Source: Halichoerus grypus (lineage: Eukaryota; Chordata; Mammalia; Carnivora; Phocidae). From it: a stretch of DNA of 64,000 bases. The position numbers and the translations under genes are program-made. Location of the stretch: positions 87,911,313 through 87,975,312 of the forward strand of contig NC_135722.1 in assembly GCF_964656455.1 (NCBI RefSeq), in the 5' to 3' direction. Position 1 is the first letter of the stretch. Each line of letters starts with the position of its first letter. Below, piece after piece: positions 12,402 through 24,329 of this stretch. The notes beneath the pieces were generated by a model, which was not told where the DNA came from, made no database searches, and saw only the letters and a program-made list of their open reading frames with translations.

Positions 12402-13369
12402 AACATCCTGGATCAGATTTCCTTTGCTCAAGGATCTTGTCCTGGAATCCAAACAGCCCCTCAGCCTCAGCACCGGCCCTGCTGTGTGGAATATAATGGA
12501 GGTACTGTTTAAGATATTATATGTGCGAAGGGAAAAAAAAAAAAAGGACATATGAGAAAAATGCTTGAAAAAAATGGATGGTTTTTAAATATGAAAAGTT
12601 CGGACAGGCGAGTGGCACATCGGCCACGCACAACGTTGCCACGGTCACGCGAGGCTCCCTGCTGAGCCTGGACCCTTTGTTCGCTTTGTGTCTCCCATGG
12701 GCTCTGTGTCCAAATGACACAGAAGTCTAAATAACCTATTTATTTTGATAAGGCCTCAAAGTGGGATTTTCGGGCCAGCCTTATGTGGAAAAGCAATTCG
12801 TACTGACTAGATTAATTGGGTGTTTGCCCAAATTCCCCTCCGCATTGGGCCATGTGGACACAACTAAAGTGCACGCTTTTTGGTCAAATCCGCCTCAGGT
12901 TTAAAAGTATTCCACATAGGAAAAAGAAACCCTCACTGTTCACTTAGGTAACAGGGCTTGAGGAGAAATGAGAGGTCGTCTGTGTTCGACTCCCTCCACT
13001 CTGCTGAGGACCCCGATCTGAATGGCCGGCGCTGACATTTTCACAGTGAGGCTGTCTTCACTCGCTCCGGCCATAGGAGACACAATCCCCTGTCTGCTCC
13101 ACAAATCAGCTTTTGCATCCTTTTCTTTTCAAGGTCTGCAGGTCAAGGCTCCCTGGTGATAGTCTGACGTTTATTGCCCTGCCCTGTTCCGTCTTCTCGT
13201 GTAATTCTATGTGCACATATCCCCCCTTGCTTGGTGATGATCTTTTGGAAGAGAGGGACTGTGTCTTAATCACCTTTGTTTCCCTCGCCCACCCCGAGAT
13301 TCTTCCCCTCCCCAACACTAGCTTATTGGACTTAATCAATATCTCCTATCCCACAATACATTCATTCAT

Positions 13370-13620
13370 TCAACCACGTTTTAGTGAATGTCTACTATCG
13401 TGCCAGACAGCACTCTATGTGCTGAGAACACAACGATAGCTAGACAAACATCCCTGTTCTGTGGGACTTACATTCAAAACAAACAGTAAACTACATTGTA
13501 TATGAGAAGGTGGTGAGAGCCATGGAAAAAGAGAAAACACTGAAAGCAGAGCAGGCAGTTGAGGGATGGGGAGGGCCTCCCTGAAAACACATCATTGGAG
13601 CAAAGACCTGAGCTGTCTGA
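13370..13620 (+). mobile_element. L2-like LINE fragment
   Basis: The landmarks 'gtgaatgtctactatcgtgccagacagcactctatgtgctgagaaca', 'ccctgttctgtgggacttacattc' and 'ggagggcctccctgaaaac' match the L2 3' part in order. It is strongly diverged with approximate ends. Confidence 0.65.
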
Positions 13621-14589
13621 TGTGAGAACAGAGCTCTCCACAGAGCCATAATTTTCTCACAAAGAGTGACCGGCTCGCCCTACGTTGATCTGAAAGCCCC
13701 CCTGGAAAGTCGACCCTCTTTATTTAGTGGGAATTACTTTATGTTGGAAGACAACAAAATTAGTGAAAAAACCTGACAGTATCTTTCTGGTGTTTTGGGG
13801 TGAGGACAGTACGAGGTGAGATGAGTCTAGTCTAGTAAAAGGGTTCACCAGTTTCTGCAGACTTAGAATCAGGCTAATTGGCAACTCTGAGGTCTTCCCC
13901 TCACACTGACTTAGGATTGCCATTCGGATCAAGAAACTTAAAATCCCATCACTGTCTAGGATTTTCCTGTTGAGCTGCATCAGAAATGGTTTGCAGGAAA
14001 GGGAGATTCTCTGGGGTCAGTGTGGGAGGAGTGGACAGTTCATGGTGAAGGAATACTCCATCTTTGTGGCCTGGTAGGTAAGCATGACATGCTTTCATCC
14101 CTGTGTCCTGCATCCACACAACAAAAACACAGTGGTTTTAAAGAAAAAGAACCACCAATTCTTGGTAGGTGGAATGTGATCTCACTTATATAACAGAATC
14201 AGAGGCTTCTTTTCGGACTGGAAGAGACCTCAGACATTATCTAAACCAGACATGCAAATTAGCACAGGCCTGGAGGCCCAAAGCCTGAGAGAAAGCATAT
14301 GTGGCCATGTAAGAATTTTAATAGAAATTGAAAGTATGACTCATAGCATAAAAACTGCCATTCTCTAAACTCCTCTAGGATATTGGGCAGGGCTGATAAT
14401 TATTTTACAGGCAGACTGAAGACTTTTTAAGCTCAAAGATTTTTCAAAATTATGCCAAGAATGATTTTCACCCCTTTGGAAGAGTGGTACCCAAATCTTA
14501 CCAAGCATAAGGTTGTTTGTGGTGTTAGTAAAGGTGCCTAAAGATTTTCATTAAAAGGAATTCCATAATTTCTCTTTAATCTATTCCAT

Positions 14590-14900
14590 GCAGGGAAACA
14601 GCTCATTGCAACGGGAAGAATTCTGGCCTGGGCTTCAGAACTCCCTGATTTGCTTCCCATCTCTGCTGGTTACCAGCTACATGAATCAAGGCAAGCGACT
14701 TAATCTCTCTGAATCTCAGTTAACCTATCTGTAAAAGGTAGGTACTTGTGGGAAAGAAAATGATTCTTCTAAATTTAAGAGTTTGGAAAACCAAATGGCT
14801 CCTTTAATCCCCACAGGGTTCTACTGAGGAGAAATGAGATCATGTATGTGAAAATGCTTTATATACTCCGAAGTGTCCTATAGAATTATAGCTGCTATCT
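14590..14900 (+). mobile_element. MIR SINE, near full length, possibly interrupted
   Basis: The first half ('ctggcctgggcttcagaactccctgatttgcttcccatctctgc', 'acttaatctctctgaatctcagttaacctatctgtaaaa') and the second half ('ggttctactgaggagaaatgagatcatgtatgtgaaaatgcttt') are separated by about 70 bases of non-MIR sequence. That suggests an internal insertion or local expansion. Confidence 0.7.
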
Positions 14901-15644
14901 TGTTCCAGAGTTTAATTCATGGGAGATAGGAAGTTAATCTTTCTTGTGTCAACCAAAGCTAATTTCTTTTGGTTCTTTCTTTAGTGAAGCAGAAGGATTG
15001 GGTAAATATTTAATTAAATTGTCAAAGACTAGATTTTTCTTCCCCAGTGAACCCATCAGCTGTCAATGGTATTTACTAAATATCTACAGGGCTGGAAAAA
15101 AAATTAGGTAATTAGGCTCATAGATAGCTTGTGAGTGTGCTAGGGGTTTGAGAAGAGATTGTAGTCTTTGGGAGTAATGAAGAAATATCTTAAAGGCAGG
15201 ACTTGAATTGGGCTTTGAAAGGTATGTTGAATTTTGTTAGACAAAGTAATAATCCCATTTAATTACCACTTTTTCTTTAGAGTATGCCTGACATGAGAAT
15301 TTGAACTTTATCGAAGAGGCATGTTTAAACTTTTTCTTGATCCTCCCAGGTGGGAGCTTATAGATCCCTGAGATGAGAGAGGAAAAGCCCACATGAGTCC
15401 TGGTTAGTGTTTCTAGCTATAGTATTTCTTCCTCAAAGACTTGATGTTCTCCAAAAGGATAATTCATGAGAAGTAAGTTCTTTATTTTCTTAGATAGGGG
15501 CTTCTCTAAAGAAAGTTATTAACATTTATAAAAAGAACTTGGGAAAAGTTTTTATATTAAAATAAAGAATGATACTATTGATACTTTGGCTTTTCACTAG
15601 AAGATGCCCCAAACCCCTACACCTCTATCTGGCAGGAGAGAAAT

Positions 15645-15694
15645 TTCTCTCTCTCTCTCTCTTTCTCCAGATAGGGATAGATAGATAGATGATA
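15645..15694 (+). repeat. (CT)n followed by (GATA)n microsatellite
   Basis: About ten CT units, a short spacer, then about four GATA/GATAGATA units (TAGATAGATAGATGATAG). This is a compound simple repeat in intron 5. Confidence 0.85.
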
Positions 15695-17062
15695 GAATTT
15701 GGTTTATGAGCATGAGACTAAGCAAGCTTCTTTCAAATACTTTCCAACAACTACCACCCCCCAAATAACCTCCCTGTATAACTTCTCTATCAGTATGTTT
15801 TGCAAAACACATGCATTTGGAATATTGTGTGTTGAGGTGGCCACCAGCAGGTCCTCTGGAGCCCTTGTGGACCTAGTATTTTCTTTCCCAAGTACTTTGG
15901 GACCTCGCTACTCAAAAATAGCCAACAGGGGTCACTTCTAACTTCTATTACAGACCGAGATCACATGGTAATAGAAATGGAGTTACATCAACCCAAGCCA
16001 ATCTCACTTTGAGTCTGAACTCTGTTATCTGGAATGGGATGAAATGTCTGAGTCAAAGTGAAATTTGGTAGAGATGAGAGGCCTAAAATAGTAATAGTCA
16101 AGAGTCTGGAGATGAATTGGAAATTCAAAACTCAAATGGCCTGCTTAGTAAGTGTGAAATGCTACTAAGAAACTGGCACTAATGGTGGTGGGGGCTGCAC
16201 CGGCCCCTCCCCCAGCACTGTCATGGGAGGCCCCTCCCTGGTGGCGGGGGAGGGGGGGGGAGTTGTTGTCTGGCTGAAGGATCGGAAGGGTGCTCTTGAG
16301 GTCAAGTGGCCTCCAAATACCTTTCCCACAGTTTTGCGCTCTCCCACTCCCCCCCATGTCCTGGGCTTGCTTAAAGCCATTTTCTCCTCTTAAAATTCAG
16401 CAGGGCTCATCCATTCATTGTCACCATCATTAATGTTGCAGGACAAGTTGATGCCTATCCGGTTCTGGATTTCTCCAGGAGCACCTAAGAGCAGCTTCAA
16501 TAAACATAAAGATATAAAGACAAAAGACATGCCCAAGGAGGGCAGGAAGGCCAAAGTTGGGGGAACTTGTAAGCAGCCAGGAATAGGACTAGGGGCCTGA
16601 GTGCCTTCCGGCACAGGGACAGGAAAAGGCCAACACTGTGGTGGCAGAAAAGGGTGCCCATGCAGAGCAAGGAAGGCACATTTCTTCTCCCTTCAGTATC
16701 CAAATAAAGCTCCAGCTCTCAATGGTAGGGATGGCGTCAGGGGACAAGAGTTCAGAAACAGTGGAAGGTGCTTATTCTAAGAAGGCAAATCTCAGCTCTG
16801 ACTTCCTCTCGGGCTCCTTTGCTCAGCACAGGCATATAGGAATCAAGGACGGTAGGTGGGCTGGGGCGGCTGGAGCATCCTGGCATGTGTTTTAAAATGC
16901 TCCCAGGCAATTCTGCATCTTTCTTTCTCCTCCTTGAGCACCGTGGGTCAATGTAGCTTACAGAGGCAAGGGATTGCTTACCTGTCGCAATGTAAGGGAC
17001 ATTTCACAACTAGATTTACTAGCCTTGTGTCTATCCACCCTCATTGTAAAAATTAAGTTTAC

Positions 17063-17348
17063 AAAACAGAGGAGCATAGGGGAAGGGAGGGAAAGATAAA
17101 AGAAGACCAAATGAGAGAGGGAGACAAACCATAAGAGACTCTTAATCATAGGAAACAAACTGAGGGTTGCTGGAGGGGAGGGGGATGGGGGGTGAGGTAA
17201 CTGGGGGATGGGCATTAAGGAGGGCACGTGATGTCATGAGTACTGGGTGTGATATGCAACTGATGAATCACTGAACTCTACCTCTGAAACTAATAATACA
17301 CTATATGCTAATTAACTGAATTTAAATTTAAGAAGATACATTAAAAAA
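17063..17348 (+). mobile_element. LINE-1 3' end (carnivore-type), 5'-truncated
   Basis: The 3' UTR and tail of a carnivore L1 are recognisable: 'gagagggagacaaaccataagagactcttaatcata', 'aactgagggttgctggaggg', 'gggcacgtgatgtcatgagtactgggtgtgatatgcaactgatgaatcactgaactctacctctgaaactaataatacactatatg'. It ends in an A-rich tail. A probable target duplication is AAAAATTAAGTTTAC near 17048-17062 against AAAAATTAAACTTAC after the tail. No reading frame of ORF2 is retained. Confidence 0.92.
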
Positions 17349-17739
17349 AATTAAACTTACTGCAATCCTCATTGATTGACAGAGTGTTACTCAATATATC
17401 ATTCCCTTTTCTAAATCTCTTCTCTTTTCCCCTTTATTCGTTTAAGTGTCATATCGAACATGAAAGAATGTGTAATGTTATATAGATGGTAAAGCATGAT
17501 AATGAAGAGTGCATCTGTGAAACCACCTCACATGCTTCTGGGAATGCAAACACTGAGGATGCCGAGTCAGGTCCCTGATTTTTTGGACCTTAGCTGGAAT
17601 CCATCAGTCTCATCTCATCCTCTCAGCAGCTAGGTGACATCAGCTGCCTGGAAGAAATGGGCCTTTCCGTGGGGTGACATAAGGACTAGAAGAAGCAAGT
17701 GTGGAGCCTTGTCCCCACCTGGCGGGCAGGACGCTGATG

Positions 17740-17970
17740 TCAAGGTCCCTGCTGGGCTTCCTACCAGCTTTGTGATGTGGGGTTAACCTCTCTGTGCCCC
17801 AGTTTTCTCATATGTGAAGTGAGAAATAACAATAGTGCCAACTAAATAAGGTTGCTTATTTAGTGTAAACGAGTGTAAACCAGAGTGTAAACGAAGTGTA
17901 AACGAGAAGCGAATAGAAAGTTCTTGGCGTGTGTCAGGCCTCAGTAAGTGCTGGCTCTTATCGTCATGGG
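17740..17970 (+). mobile_element. MIR SINE carrying an internal hairpin and a short tandem repeat
   Basis: MIR landmarks flank the block: 'ctaccagctttgtgatgtggggttaacctctctgtgccccagttttctcatatgtg' on the left and 'aaagttcttggcgtgtgtcaggcctcagtaagtgctggctcttatc' on the right. Between them sits sequence that is not MIR: a 9-base inverted repeat and four AGTGTAAAC units, annotated separately. Confidence 0.75.
17842..17904 (+). repeat. Hairpin plus four phased AGTGTAAAC units
   Basis: CTAAATAAG at 17842-17850 and CTTATTTAG at 17855-17863 form a perfect 9-base inverted repeat around GTTG. AGTGTAAAC then occurs four times, starting at 17862, 17872, 17884 and 17895 (spacing 10, 12 and 11 bases, close to one helical turn). 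Each unit contains GTAAAC, the core of a forkhead-type site. Protein binding is inference; the repeat structure is seen directly. Confidence 0.85.
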
Positions 17971-18837
17971 GGAAGGCGCTAAGAAAGGAATGCAGGGTTG
18001 AAGTGAGCAGGAGGTCCATTTTCCCTGCGAAATTACCTTTCCTTGGCTTGGTGCTCCTCTGCCTGTCTTTGCAAGGGAACATGTAAGCAGAGGGCCCAGA
18101 TCTGAAGGGCCCCCAAGGGGAATTTGAGCTGATCAAAAAAGGGTGAAGGGGAGCTATCATCTCATGACTGGAATCTGCTCCCGGCAAGCTCTTCCCTCTC
18201 CTCACGGATGGGATTGAGCACAGCTTCAGAGGATTCACCTTGGGGTCAGGCGCAGGGGAAATGAGAGGCAAGGGAGAAAGAAAAGGCAGGTTCCATGCTA
18301 CCTCTGCAGCAGATGAAGCCAAAATATCGCTCTCATATTGGGAAACACCACAAACGGTTAGTTGTACAGTAAGCTCTTGGGGAATAATTGAAGGCACTTT
18401 GCCTATAATTTTTATCCATCGACCCAGTGGCCTTGTTGAAGACACAGTCCCCACCTCCAAGATGCTTCAAGTCTTGCAAGAGAAAAGACTATTATGACGG
18501 AATCTGTTGAATGCTAAATTGGGAAAACAGTGGGTACAAGCAAAGCACTGTGGGAATGGGGGGATGACCATATTGAAGAGATATTGTCTGACCCAGGCCT
18601 CAATGGTTGAGGCGCCTCTCTTCTCTGTTAAATACTCAAATACAACATGGCGGGTGTGGGGTCAGGGGAGATTTCAGAATGTGGCTTTCTAGGACATAGA
18701 CTGGGCTGGGGGTGAGACAGGGAAGAAGGGTGTGTACCACTGGGCAAGCCTGTCATGTCCCTGCACGCTGAAGGACTGAGACTGTTCTGGGACTTGTGCC
18801 TGTGGATCCTGCCTAGCTGAACCTGGACAGCCTTCAA

Positions 18838-18840
<3 letters not shown>

Positions 18841-18884
<44 letters not shown>
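18841..18884 (+). repeat. (CA)22 microsatellite
   Basis: Twenty-two uninterrupted CA units lie here, likely polymorphic. The minus-strand open frame with a poly-Cys/Val run is an artefact of this repeat. Confidence 0.98.
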
Positions 18885-18889
<5 letters not shown>

Positions 18890-19704
18890 GCTGGCTTTTG
18901 CCGCACAATCCCACCGTGCTGTGGTGGCAAAGTCAATTGATCTGAGTAAGTAGAGGAGACAAGAGTGAGAAGCACCCGCTTGGAACTCTAGAAGGTCACC
19001 CTAGTCGTGTGTGTCTGCCCCGTGCAACCCGGCGGGGGGTCCCATGGTTGACACCCATCCACCTCTGAACTCTCTCCTGCAGTGTGATGTATGATGGTCT
19101 CTTTCTCTAAAATAATCAATCAATCAATCAAACACAGACACCGAGGAGAATGATCATGGGAAGATATCTTTGCTTGAATACATTTAAAAAAAAAACCCTC
19201 AAAGGAATAAAACATATAAAATTTGAATTATTCCTGTGACAGAGAAACTCCTTCAAATAAGGGAATGCAGTCCTTAACTGCAACTAAAGGAAAAAAAGAA
19301 ATGTCCCAACAAAATTCCTCTGTACCTTCCTCCCATAAGGCAAGGGCACAATATTGAAAGTCGCTGGCCTCGTTATTCTGGAACAAATTTACACTTGTCT
19401 TAGGAAACAGGCTAAGTGTTTCCAATAATTTAGAGAAAGCATGTCCTAGTCGCTGTGTGTAACCCACACATGTGTGATAACAGCGCACGCAGCACACCCA
19501 CGGAAAAAAAATAACAGTGCTTTTACTTAAGAGAAAGGAAGGATAATGGTTACTTAGAAAGTGTCCCAGACAAGCTGTCAAATTGAATTCAGAGAGCTGG
19601 AGTCTGACTCCGGGACAGGGCTGGCTGGCTAAATTCCCTTGGGATTGGGGTTTCCTGCCTGCTACAGTTTGGAGACAACCATTCTTTGTTTCCCAGCTCA
19701 CTCG

Positions 19705-19772
19705 CTCTCTCTCTCTCTCTCTCTCAATCTCCCTCTGCTGAACACACACACACACACATACACACACACACA
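19705..19772 (+). repeat. Compound (CT)n / (CA)n microsatellite
   Basis: A CT run (19705-19725) is followed after about 16 bases by a CA run (19742-19772) interrupted by one TA. It lies in intron 5 and the 187-codon minus-strand frame here is an artefact of it. Confidence 0.95.
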
Positions 19773-21124
19773 AAAACATGTAGCTCTCCAAAGAGGGTCA
19801 GATCGAAAGCAGACAAAACATTAACTCTGGAATTTCAAAGAAAAACAGTTTGAAAAAAATAAAATGGAGAGAGCAAGCTACTGTCTATTCTAGAATCATA
19901 AATCTTGCCTTTGGACCACAGAAACAGCACAAGCTCACACACACACACACACATTCAGCAATCCCCCCTGCTTTGCTAAAAATGGATTAGGGGTATTTCA
20001 TCATAAAGGAAAAACATAGAATGACAAAGTTCTTAACGGGCCCTCCTGTGAGGCCTTAATACCCTCAAATTTTAAGTGTATGTTAGTTGACACAGAGCCT
20101 GTTGGAACCATATAACCTGCTCCATAAGAGATGTTATTTACTCCCTAAAAATAACAGGAGATTACCTCACAGTATTACAGGCCTTTTCCTATGGGTACAC
20201 ATGTTCCAGACCAACCCCCCGTGTGCTACCCTGTCCAGGGCATGCCCACGCTCAACACCATGCTCACCCACCCTCCCGCAGAGACACCACACTCAGGATG
20301 CTGCCCAAAGCCCACCGTCCCCCAAATGCTGAACTCGAACACACATCACCCTCATTCACGACGCGACACACACCGTGCATAGCTTTAGGAATAAATATTC
20401 TGAACTCATCTCTGCTTTTTTTCCCATCGAAACAAAGTTTCTCAAGGCAGCTTTTAAATTATGGAAAACTTCAGAGGTATAGAAAAGCAGAGCGAAAAGT
20501 CTATGGAACCCCGGAGGGCCCTTTATCCTGCTTTAACAAGCATGGACTCATGGCCAATCTCATTTCAGCTCTACTCCCCCTTACTCCCTCTCTTCGGCCC
20601 CCAATATTTTGAAGCAAATTCCTGGCTCTGGGTTCCTTTTCGGAGCTTCCTGTCCCACAGGGAGACCACCCAACCGGACTCTGTCTTTCAGTTTCACGTA
20701 AGCCACCAAGAGGCCACTCAGGGCTTCCCCCTCCCCACACCCCTATCATACACTGAGGCCTTGGTGCTTCCCCAAGGCATGCTCATATACCCCCAGAGAA
20801 GCTCACCTGGGCCCCTCCCCCAAATCCCAGCCTGAACCCTTCCGGCCCCCGCACTGTAGCCCCCACAGGTATGCGACAGAGCCAGACACACTGTCTGGTG
20901 TCTTTGGGGTTGACCACCTTCCCCTCGTCTCCATATCCACTCCCAGGACTACTATGCTGCATATCTCCAAAGGCCTCCTATCTTTCGCTCCAACCTCTAA
21001 AATTCAATCATAAAGGACACCCCAGAGAGGATGTAAAGGCAGGGGGAGTGTCAAGATTTGGTGCTATATTCCCCATACTCCAATATACAGTATTGAATGA
21101 CTTACTGACCTTGTCTGTAGGATC

Positions 21125-21235
21125 TCTGATTATGAGCCCCTTGACGGCAGGTGCTGGTTGCACACCGGATTTCTGGGGCTCAGCCTAGTGTCCCGAACAT
21201 GGTAGGTTCTTAATAAATGAAGACGTGATTGAATA
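21125..21235 (+). mobile_element. L2 LINE 3' end fragment
   Basis: 'gagccccttgacggcaggtgctgg' and 'ctcagcctagtgtcccgaacatggtaggttcttaataaatga' match the L2 3' terminus. It is short and diverged. Confidence 0.65.
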
Positions 21236-21689
21236 GGGTGGAGGAAGGCATGAATCACAGAATTTTGGTCCATTCCTGACTAAGGTCCTGAGTGACTTCA
21301 GGCTCTGCCCCTTGCCACTCACTGCCTGTGTGGTCTTGGCCGGACCCAGTCTTCTCTGGCCTCACAGCTCTTCTGTCACATGAAAGGTTTGGCGGGGAGG
21401 ATGTGCAACGTTAGCACTGAATGATTTTTCATCTCTCCATTACTCTCAGAGAACTTCTTGGATGTAGCATGTATTTTTCTGATTGACTATATGCAATTTC
21501 CTTTTATTCCTTAAGAGTTCCACGTGTATCTCCTTAATAAGATTTTAAGCAACTTGGATGTCCCACTGATGGTATTACCGTGCCATATGATGTAGTAAGG
21601 TATCCTTCTCAACGTTTGGCACAGTGTCAACCAATGGTCAACCCTCAAAACTATTCTCATTCTTTTGCAATAATACTAATTATTATAAT

Positions 21690-21890
21690 TCATGGAGCTA
21701 ACATATGGAGCATTTATTGGTGTGTGAGATACCATGCTAAGTGATTGGTGAGTACTATCTCAGCCCTGAAGGGGTGCTAAAAGTGTCCTCATTTTAGACA
21801 GGGGAAATTAATGCAGCAAAAGTAAGTGACTTGTCCAGGGTCATACAGTCTGAGTCCAGAGCTTGAGCTCCTAATCAATATGTTATAATG
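21690..21890 (-). mobile_element. MIR SINE fragment
   Basis: In reverse orientation: 'gagcatttattggtgtgtgagataccatgctaagtg' and 'ctcattttagacaggggaaattaatgcagcaaaagtaagtgacttgtccagggtcatacag'. Ends are approximate. Confidence 0.75.
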
Positions 21891-22044
21891 TTGAAATGAG
21901 AGATGAACACCTGCCTTGGGTAAATTCGGGGCACTAATTGAATAATTTAATTGATTTACATTTAAAATATCATTAGATGCTTGAATTAAATATGTTGAGA
22001 GGACGATGTGAGAAACAGTGTGGTGGGAGGAAAGAACCCAGAGA

Positions 22045-22215
22045 CCTACGTGTGAGCCTGCTCTACCCTAGGACCTGGGGGGGACTTCCCACGAACCCCT
22101 GTAATCTACAGAATGGGAATAATAATAATAATACCAGCCCTGCTGTCTCAGGGTGATGTTGTGAGGGCGCAAATGAGATAATGGATGTGCAAATGCTTGG
22201 CAAACAATAAAGGGC
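22045..22215 (+). mobile_element. MIR SINE fragment with (AAT)n
   Basis: 'gacctacgtgtgagcctgctctaccc', 'tgtaatctacagaatgggaataataataataat' and 'gatgttgtgagggcgcaaatgagataatggatgtgcaaatgcttggcaaacaataaa' follow the MIR core in order. The AAT run is a small internal expansion. Confidence 0.75.
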
Positions 22216-22916
22216 TGCAGAAAAGGGGCCGTTGCTATGTGCGCGAAGGGGGTGGGGGGTGGAGGCTGCCATCTGGAAATCTCCTTGAGAGACACCCGGC
22301 TCTTGTTAGCATGATCTTCAGCGCCAGTTAGGCATTTCTCTACAAAGGATGTGGAAAGGTAGTTGCCCCCCCCCATACTTAGAGTGTAAGCAGACAGACT
22401 TTTTTCCATTAGCCAAAGCAACTGCTAGAGATGGCTACTGCATAGGCAGACACCCCACCCGCACTCAGGTTTTGCATTCAGCAGCAGCTTCGGAAAGCCT
22501 TCCCTGGCTGGAGCAAACAGCTCAGGGCTACATGGGCCCTTGGCAGGTTTATGAGTTCCAGGAGTTAATAAACAAGGAGCTCAATATCCTCTGACTTTTG
22601 GAGAGTCTGAGGTATTTAAACAGATCCAGCATGAGGAGCTAAGGAAATGAGGGTTTAGGCATGCAAAGCAGCTCCAAAGGAGAGATGGGCTGATTATTGC
22701 TTGCTGATTGTCAGGCTGAGAGCACTGGGAGGCCCTAGGGTTTACCCCGGAAACAAGGTGGAGCTCTGACCTGCACCCCCAAACACACTCCAACTTCAGT
22801 GTGGAGGGCAGAGAGAACAGGTTTGGAAAGTCAGTGGTCCTGGCTCCGGGACTCATATGTACTTGGAAAGGCCACTTAACTTCCAGACCTCCAGTGTCCT
22901 ATAAAATCGAGGTACC

Positions 22917-23074
22917 AGGGCACCTCGGTGGTGCAGTACGTTGGGCATCTGACTCTTGATTTTGGCTCAGGTCATGATCTCAGGGTTGGGGGATCGAGCC
23001 CTGCATTGGGCTCAGGGCTGGGCTTGGAGTCCGCTTGGGATTCTCTCTCTCCTTCTCCCTCTGCCCCTCCCAAA
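22917..23074 (+). mobile_element. CAN-SINE (diverged)
   Basis: The head (GGGCACCTCGGTGGTGCAGT), the GGTCATGATCTCAGGGTT/GATCGAGCCCTGC box and the CT-rich tail ending in AAAATAAAAT are flanked by ATAAAATCGAGGTACC at 22901-22916 and ATAAAATCAAGGTACC at 23075-23090 (one mismatch). The head has more changes than the other copies, so it is probably older. Confidence 0.93.
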
Positions 23075-23412
23075 ATAAAATCAAGGTACCCATACCATGT
23101 CTACTATTTAGATACATATAATGAGGGCGTATACGAGAGGAATTTCTGAGATGTGAAGAGAGGTGCTAACGTAAACCTGTCAAATTCTGCGAAAATTAAA
23201 ACATCATCAATGACAATGATGAAAAGAACAAGTCATGATCACATGGTCCCTCCACTCAACCTGCACCTTCATTGGTGAACCAACAGGTTCTGCTCTTCCT
23301 CCACTAGGGGTCAGGAAAGGTCAAGATCACGGCCCAGTGTCTCGCTAAGAAAACCTGGGAGCGCTCTGAGCTGGGTCTCCTTCTCCTTCCAGTTTGTGAT
23401 TGCACTATAGCA

Positions 23413-23556
23413 CAGGGCTTCTTGATTTTGGCTGCAGGTTATGAGAGTAACCTGGAGAGCTTCAAAAAAAATTCCCAATGTCCACGTGTCACTCCTAGCT
23501 ATTCTGAACCAATTGGTCCTGTGCGGGGCCTGGGCATCAGTATTTAAATAAATTTT
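23413..23556 (+). mobile_element. MER5A (hAT-Charlie) left part, interrupted
   Basis: 'cagggcttcttgattttggctgcaggttatgagagtaacctggagagctt' and 'gaaccaattggtcctgtgcggggcctgggcatcagtattt' match MER5A, a non-autonomous hAT element. The right terminus resumes at about 24042 after an intervening L1 fragment and SINE, so the element was split by later insertions. Confidence 0.75.
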
Positions 23557-23741
23557 TTTAAAGATTTTATTTATTTGACAGAGAGAGTGAGAGAGAGAGA
23601 GAGAGAGCACAAGCAGGGGGAGAGGGAGAAACAGATTCCCCGCTGAGCAGAGAGCCCAATGCGGGGCTCAATCCCAGGACCCTGAGATCATGACCTGAGC
23701 CAAAGGCAGATGCTTAACCGACTCAGCCACCCAGGCTCCCC
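23557..23741 (-). mobile_element. CAN-SINE, minus orientation, with (GA)n
   Basis: Read on the minus strand it has the standard head (GGGGAGCCTGGGTGGCTGAG), GGTCATGATCTCAGGGTC and a tail of AATAAATAAAATCTTT. The CT-rich middle has expanded to a GA run at about 23580-23606 on the plus strand. It sits at the poly-A junction of an older L1 fragment, and A/T-rich flanks obscure the target duplication. Confidence 0.93.
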
Positions 23742-23756
23742 TTAAAATTTTTTAAA

Positions 23757-24041
23757 ATTTAAATGTTTCATTTTTTTATTGTGATAAAACATCCCTAACA
23801 GAATTGACCATTTTGACTATTTCTTGGTGAGCATTTCAGTGGCATTAAGTACGTTCATTATGTAACTAACCCCCACCATCGGAACTTTTTCATCTTTTTC
23901 CAAAGTGAAACTCTGCACCCATTCAACGGCAACTGCCCATTCCCCTCCTCCCAGCCCGAGTAACCACCATTCTGTGACCTAAGATCTCTATGGATCTGCC
24001 TAATCGAGATGCCTCATAGGAGTGGAGCCATACATTTGTTC
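23757..24041 (-). mobile_element. Ancient LINE-1 (L1M-type) 3' end, inside MER5A
   Basis: The plus strand shows the complement of an old L1 3' end: 'tttattgtgataaaacatccctaacag', 'gcatttcagtggcattaagtacgttca', 'caccattctgtgacctaagatctctatggatctgcctaatcgagatgcctcataggagtggagccatacatttgt'. It is flanked by similar copies 'gggcatcagtattt' (about 23531-23544) and 'gggcaccagcattttt' (about 24044-24059), which look like its target duplication within MER5A. Confidence 0.8.
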
Positions 24042-24098
24042 TAGGGCACCAGCATTTTTAAAAAGCTCTCCAAGTGATTCTCTGTGCAGTGTAGACCA
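24042..24098 (+). mobile_element. MER5A (hAT-Charlie) right part
   Basis: 'gggcaccagcatttttaaaaagctctccaagtgattctctgtgcagtgtagaccaga' is the right end of MER5A, continuing the left part at 23413-23556. Confidence 0.7.
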
Positions 24099-24329
24099 GA
24101 AGGTAGTGCCAGGCAAGAGCTGTGTATGAATTCATCTTTGGGAACCGAGAACAGCACAGGGCGTAGATGGAGATGGTAGGGGGAAAACTGCGGGGAGCAG
24201 GGCAAAATAATGGGAAACATTTCAAGGCTCTGCTGAAACAACACTTAGGCCAGATATTGTCTGCATGGACATCCAGTGAGAAGGGACGAGCTGTACGTGT
24301 CAGGGAGACCATCTGGAGCAGGAAATTTT

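Noticed and set aside
17783..18460. 225-codon open frame on the minus strand, the longest in the window
   Set aside because: It runs through a MIR and the AGTGTAAAC repeat, resembles no protein family, and has no splice or promoter context. It is a chance frame.
18689..18975. Cys-Val rich frames on the minus strand
   Set aside because: These are translations of the (CA)22 microsatellite.
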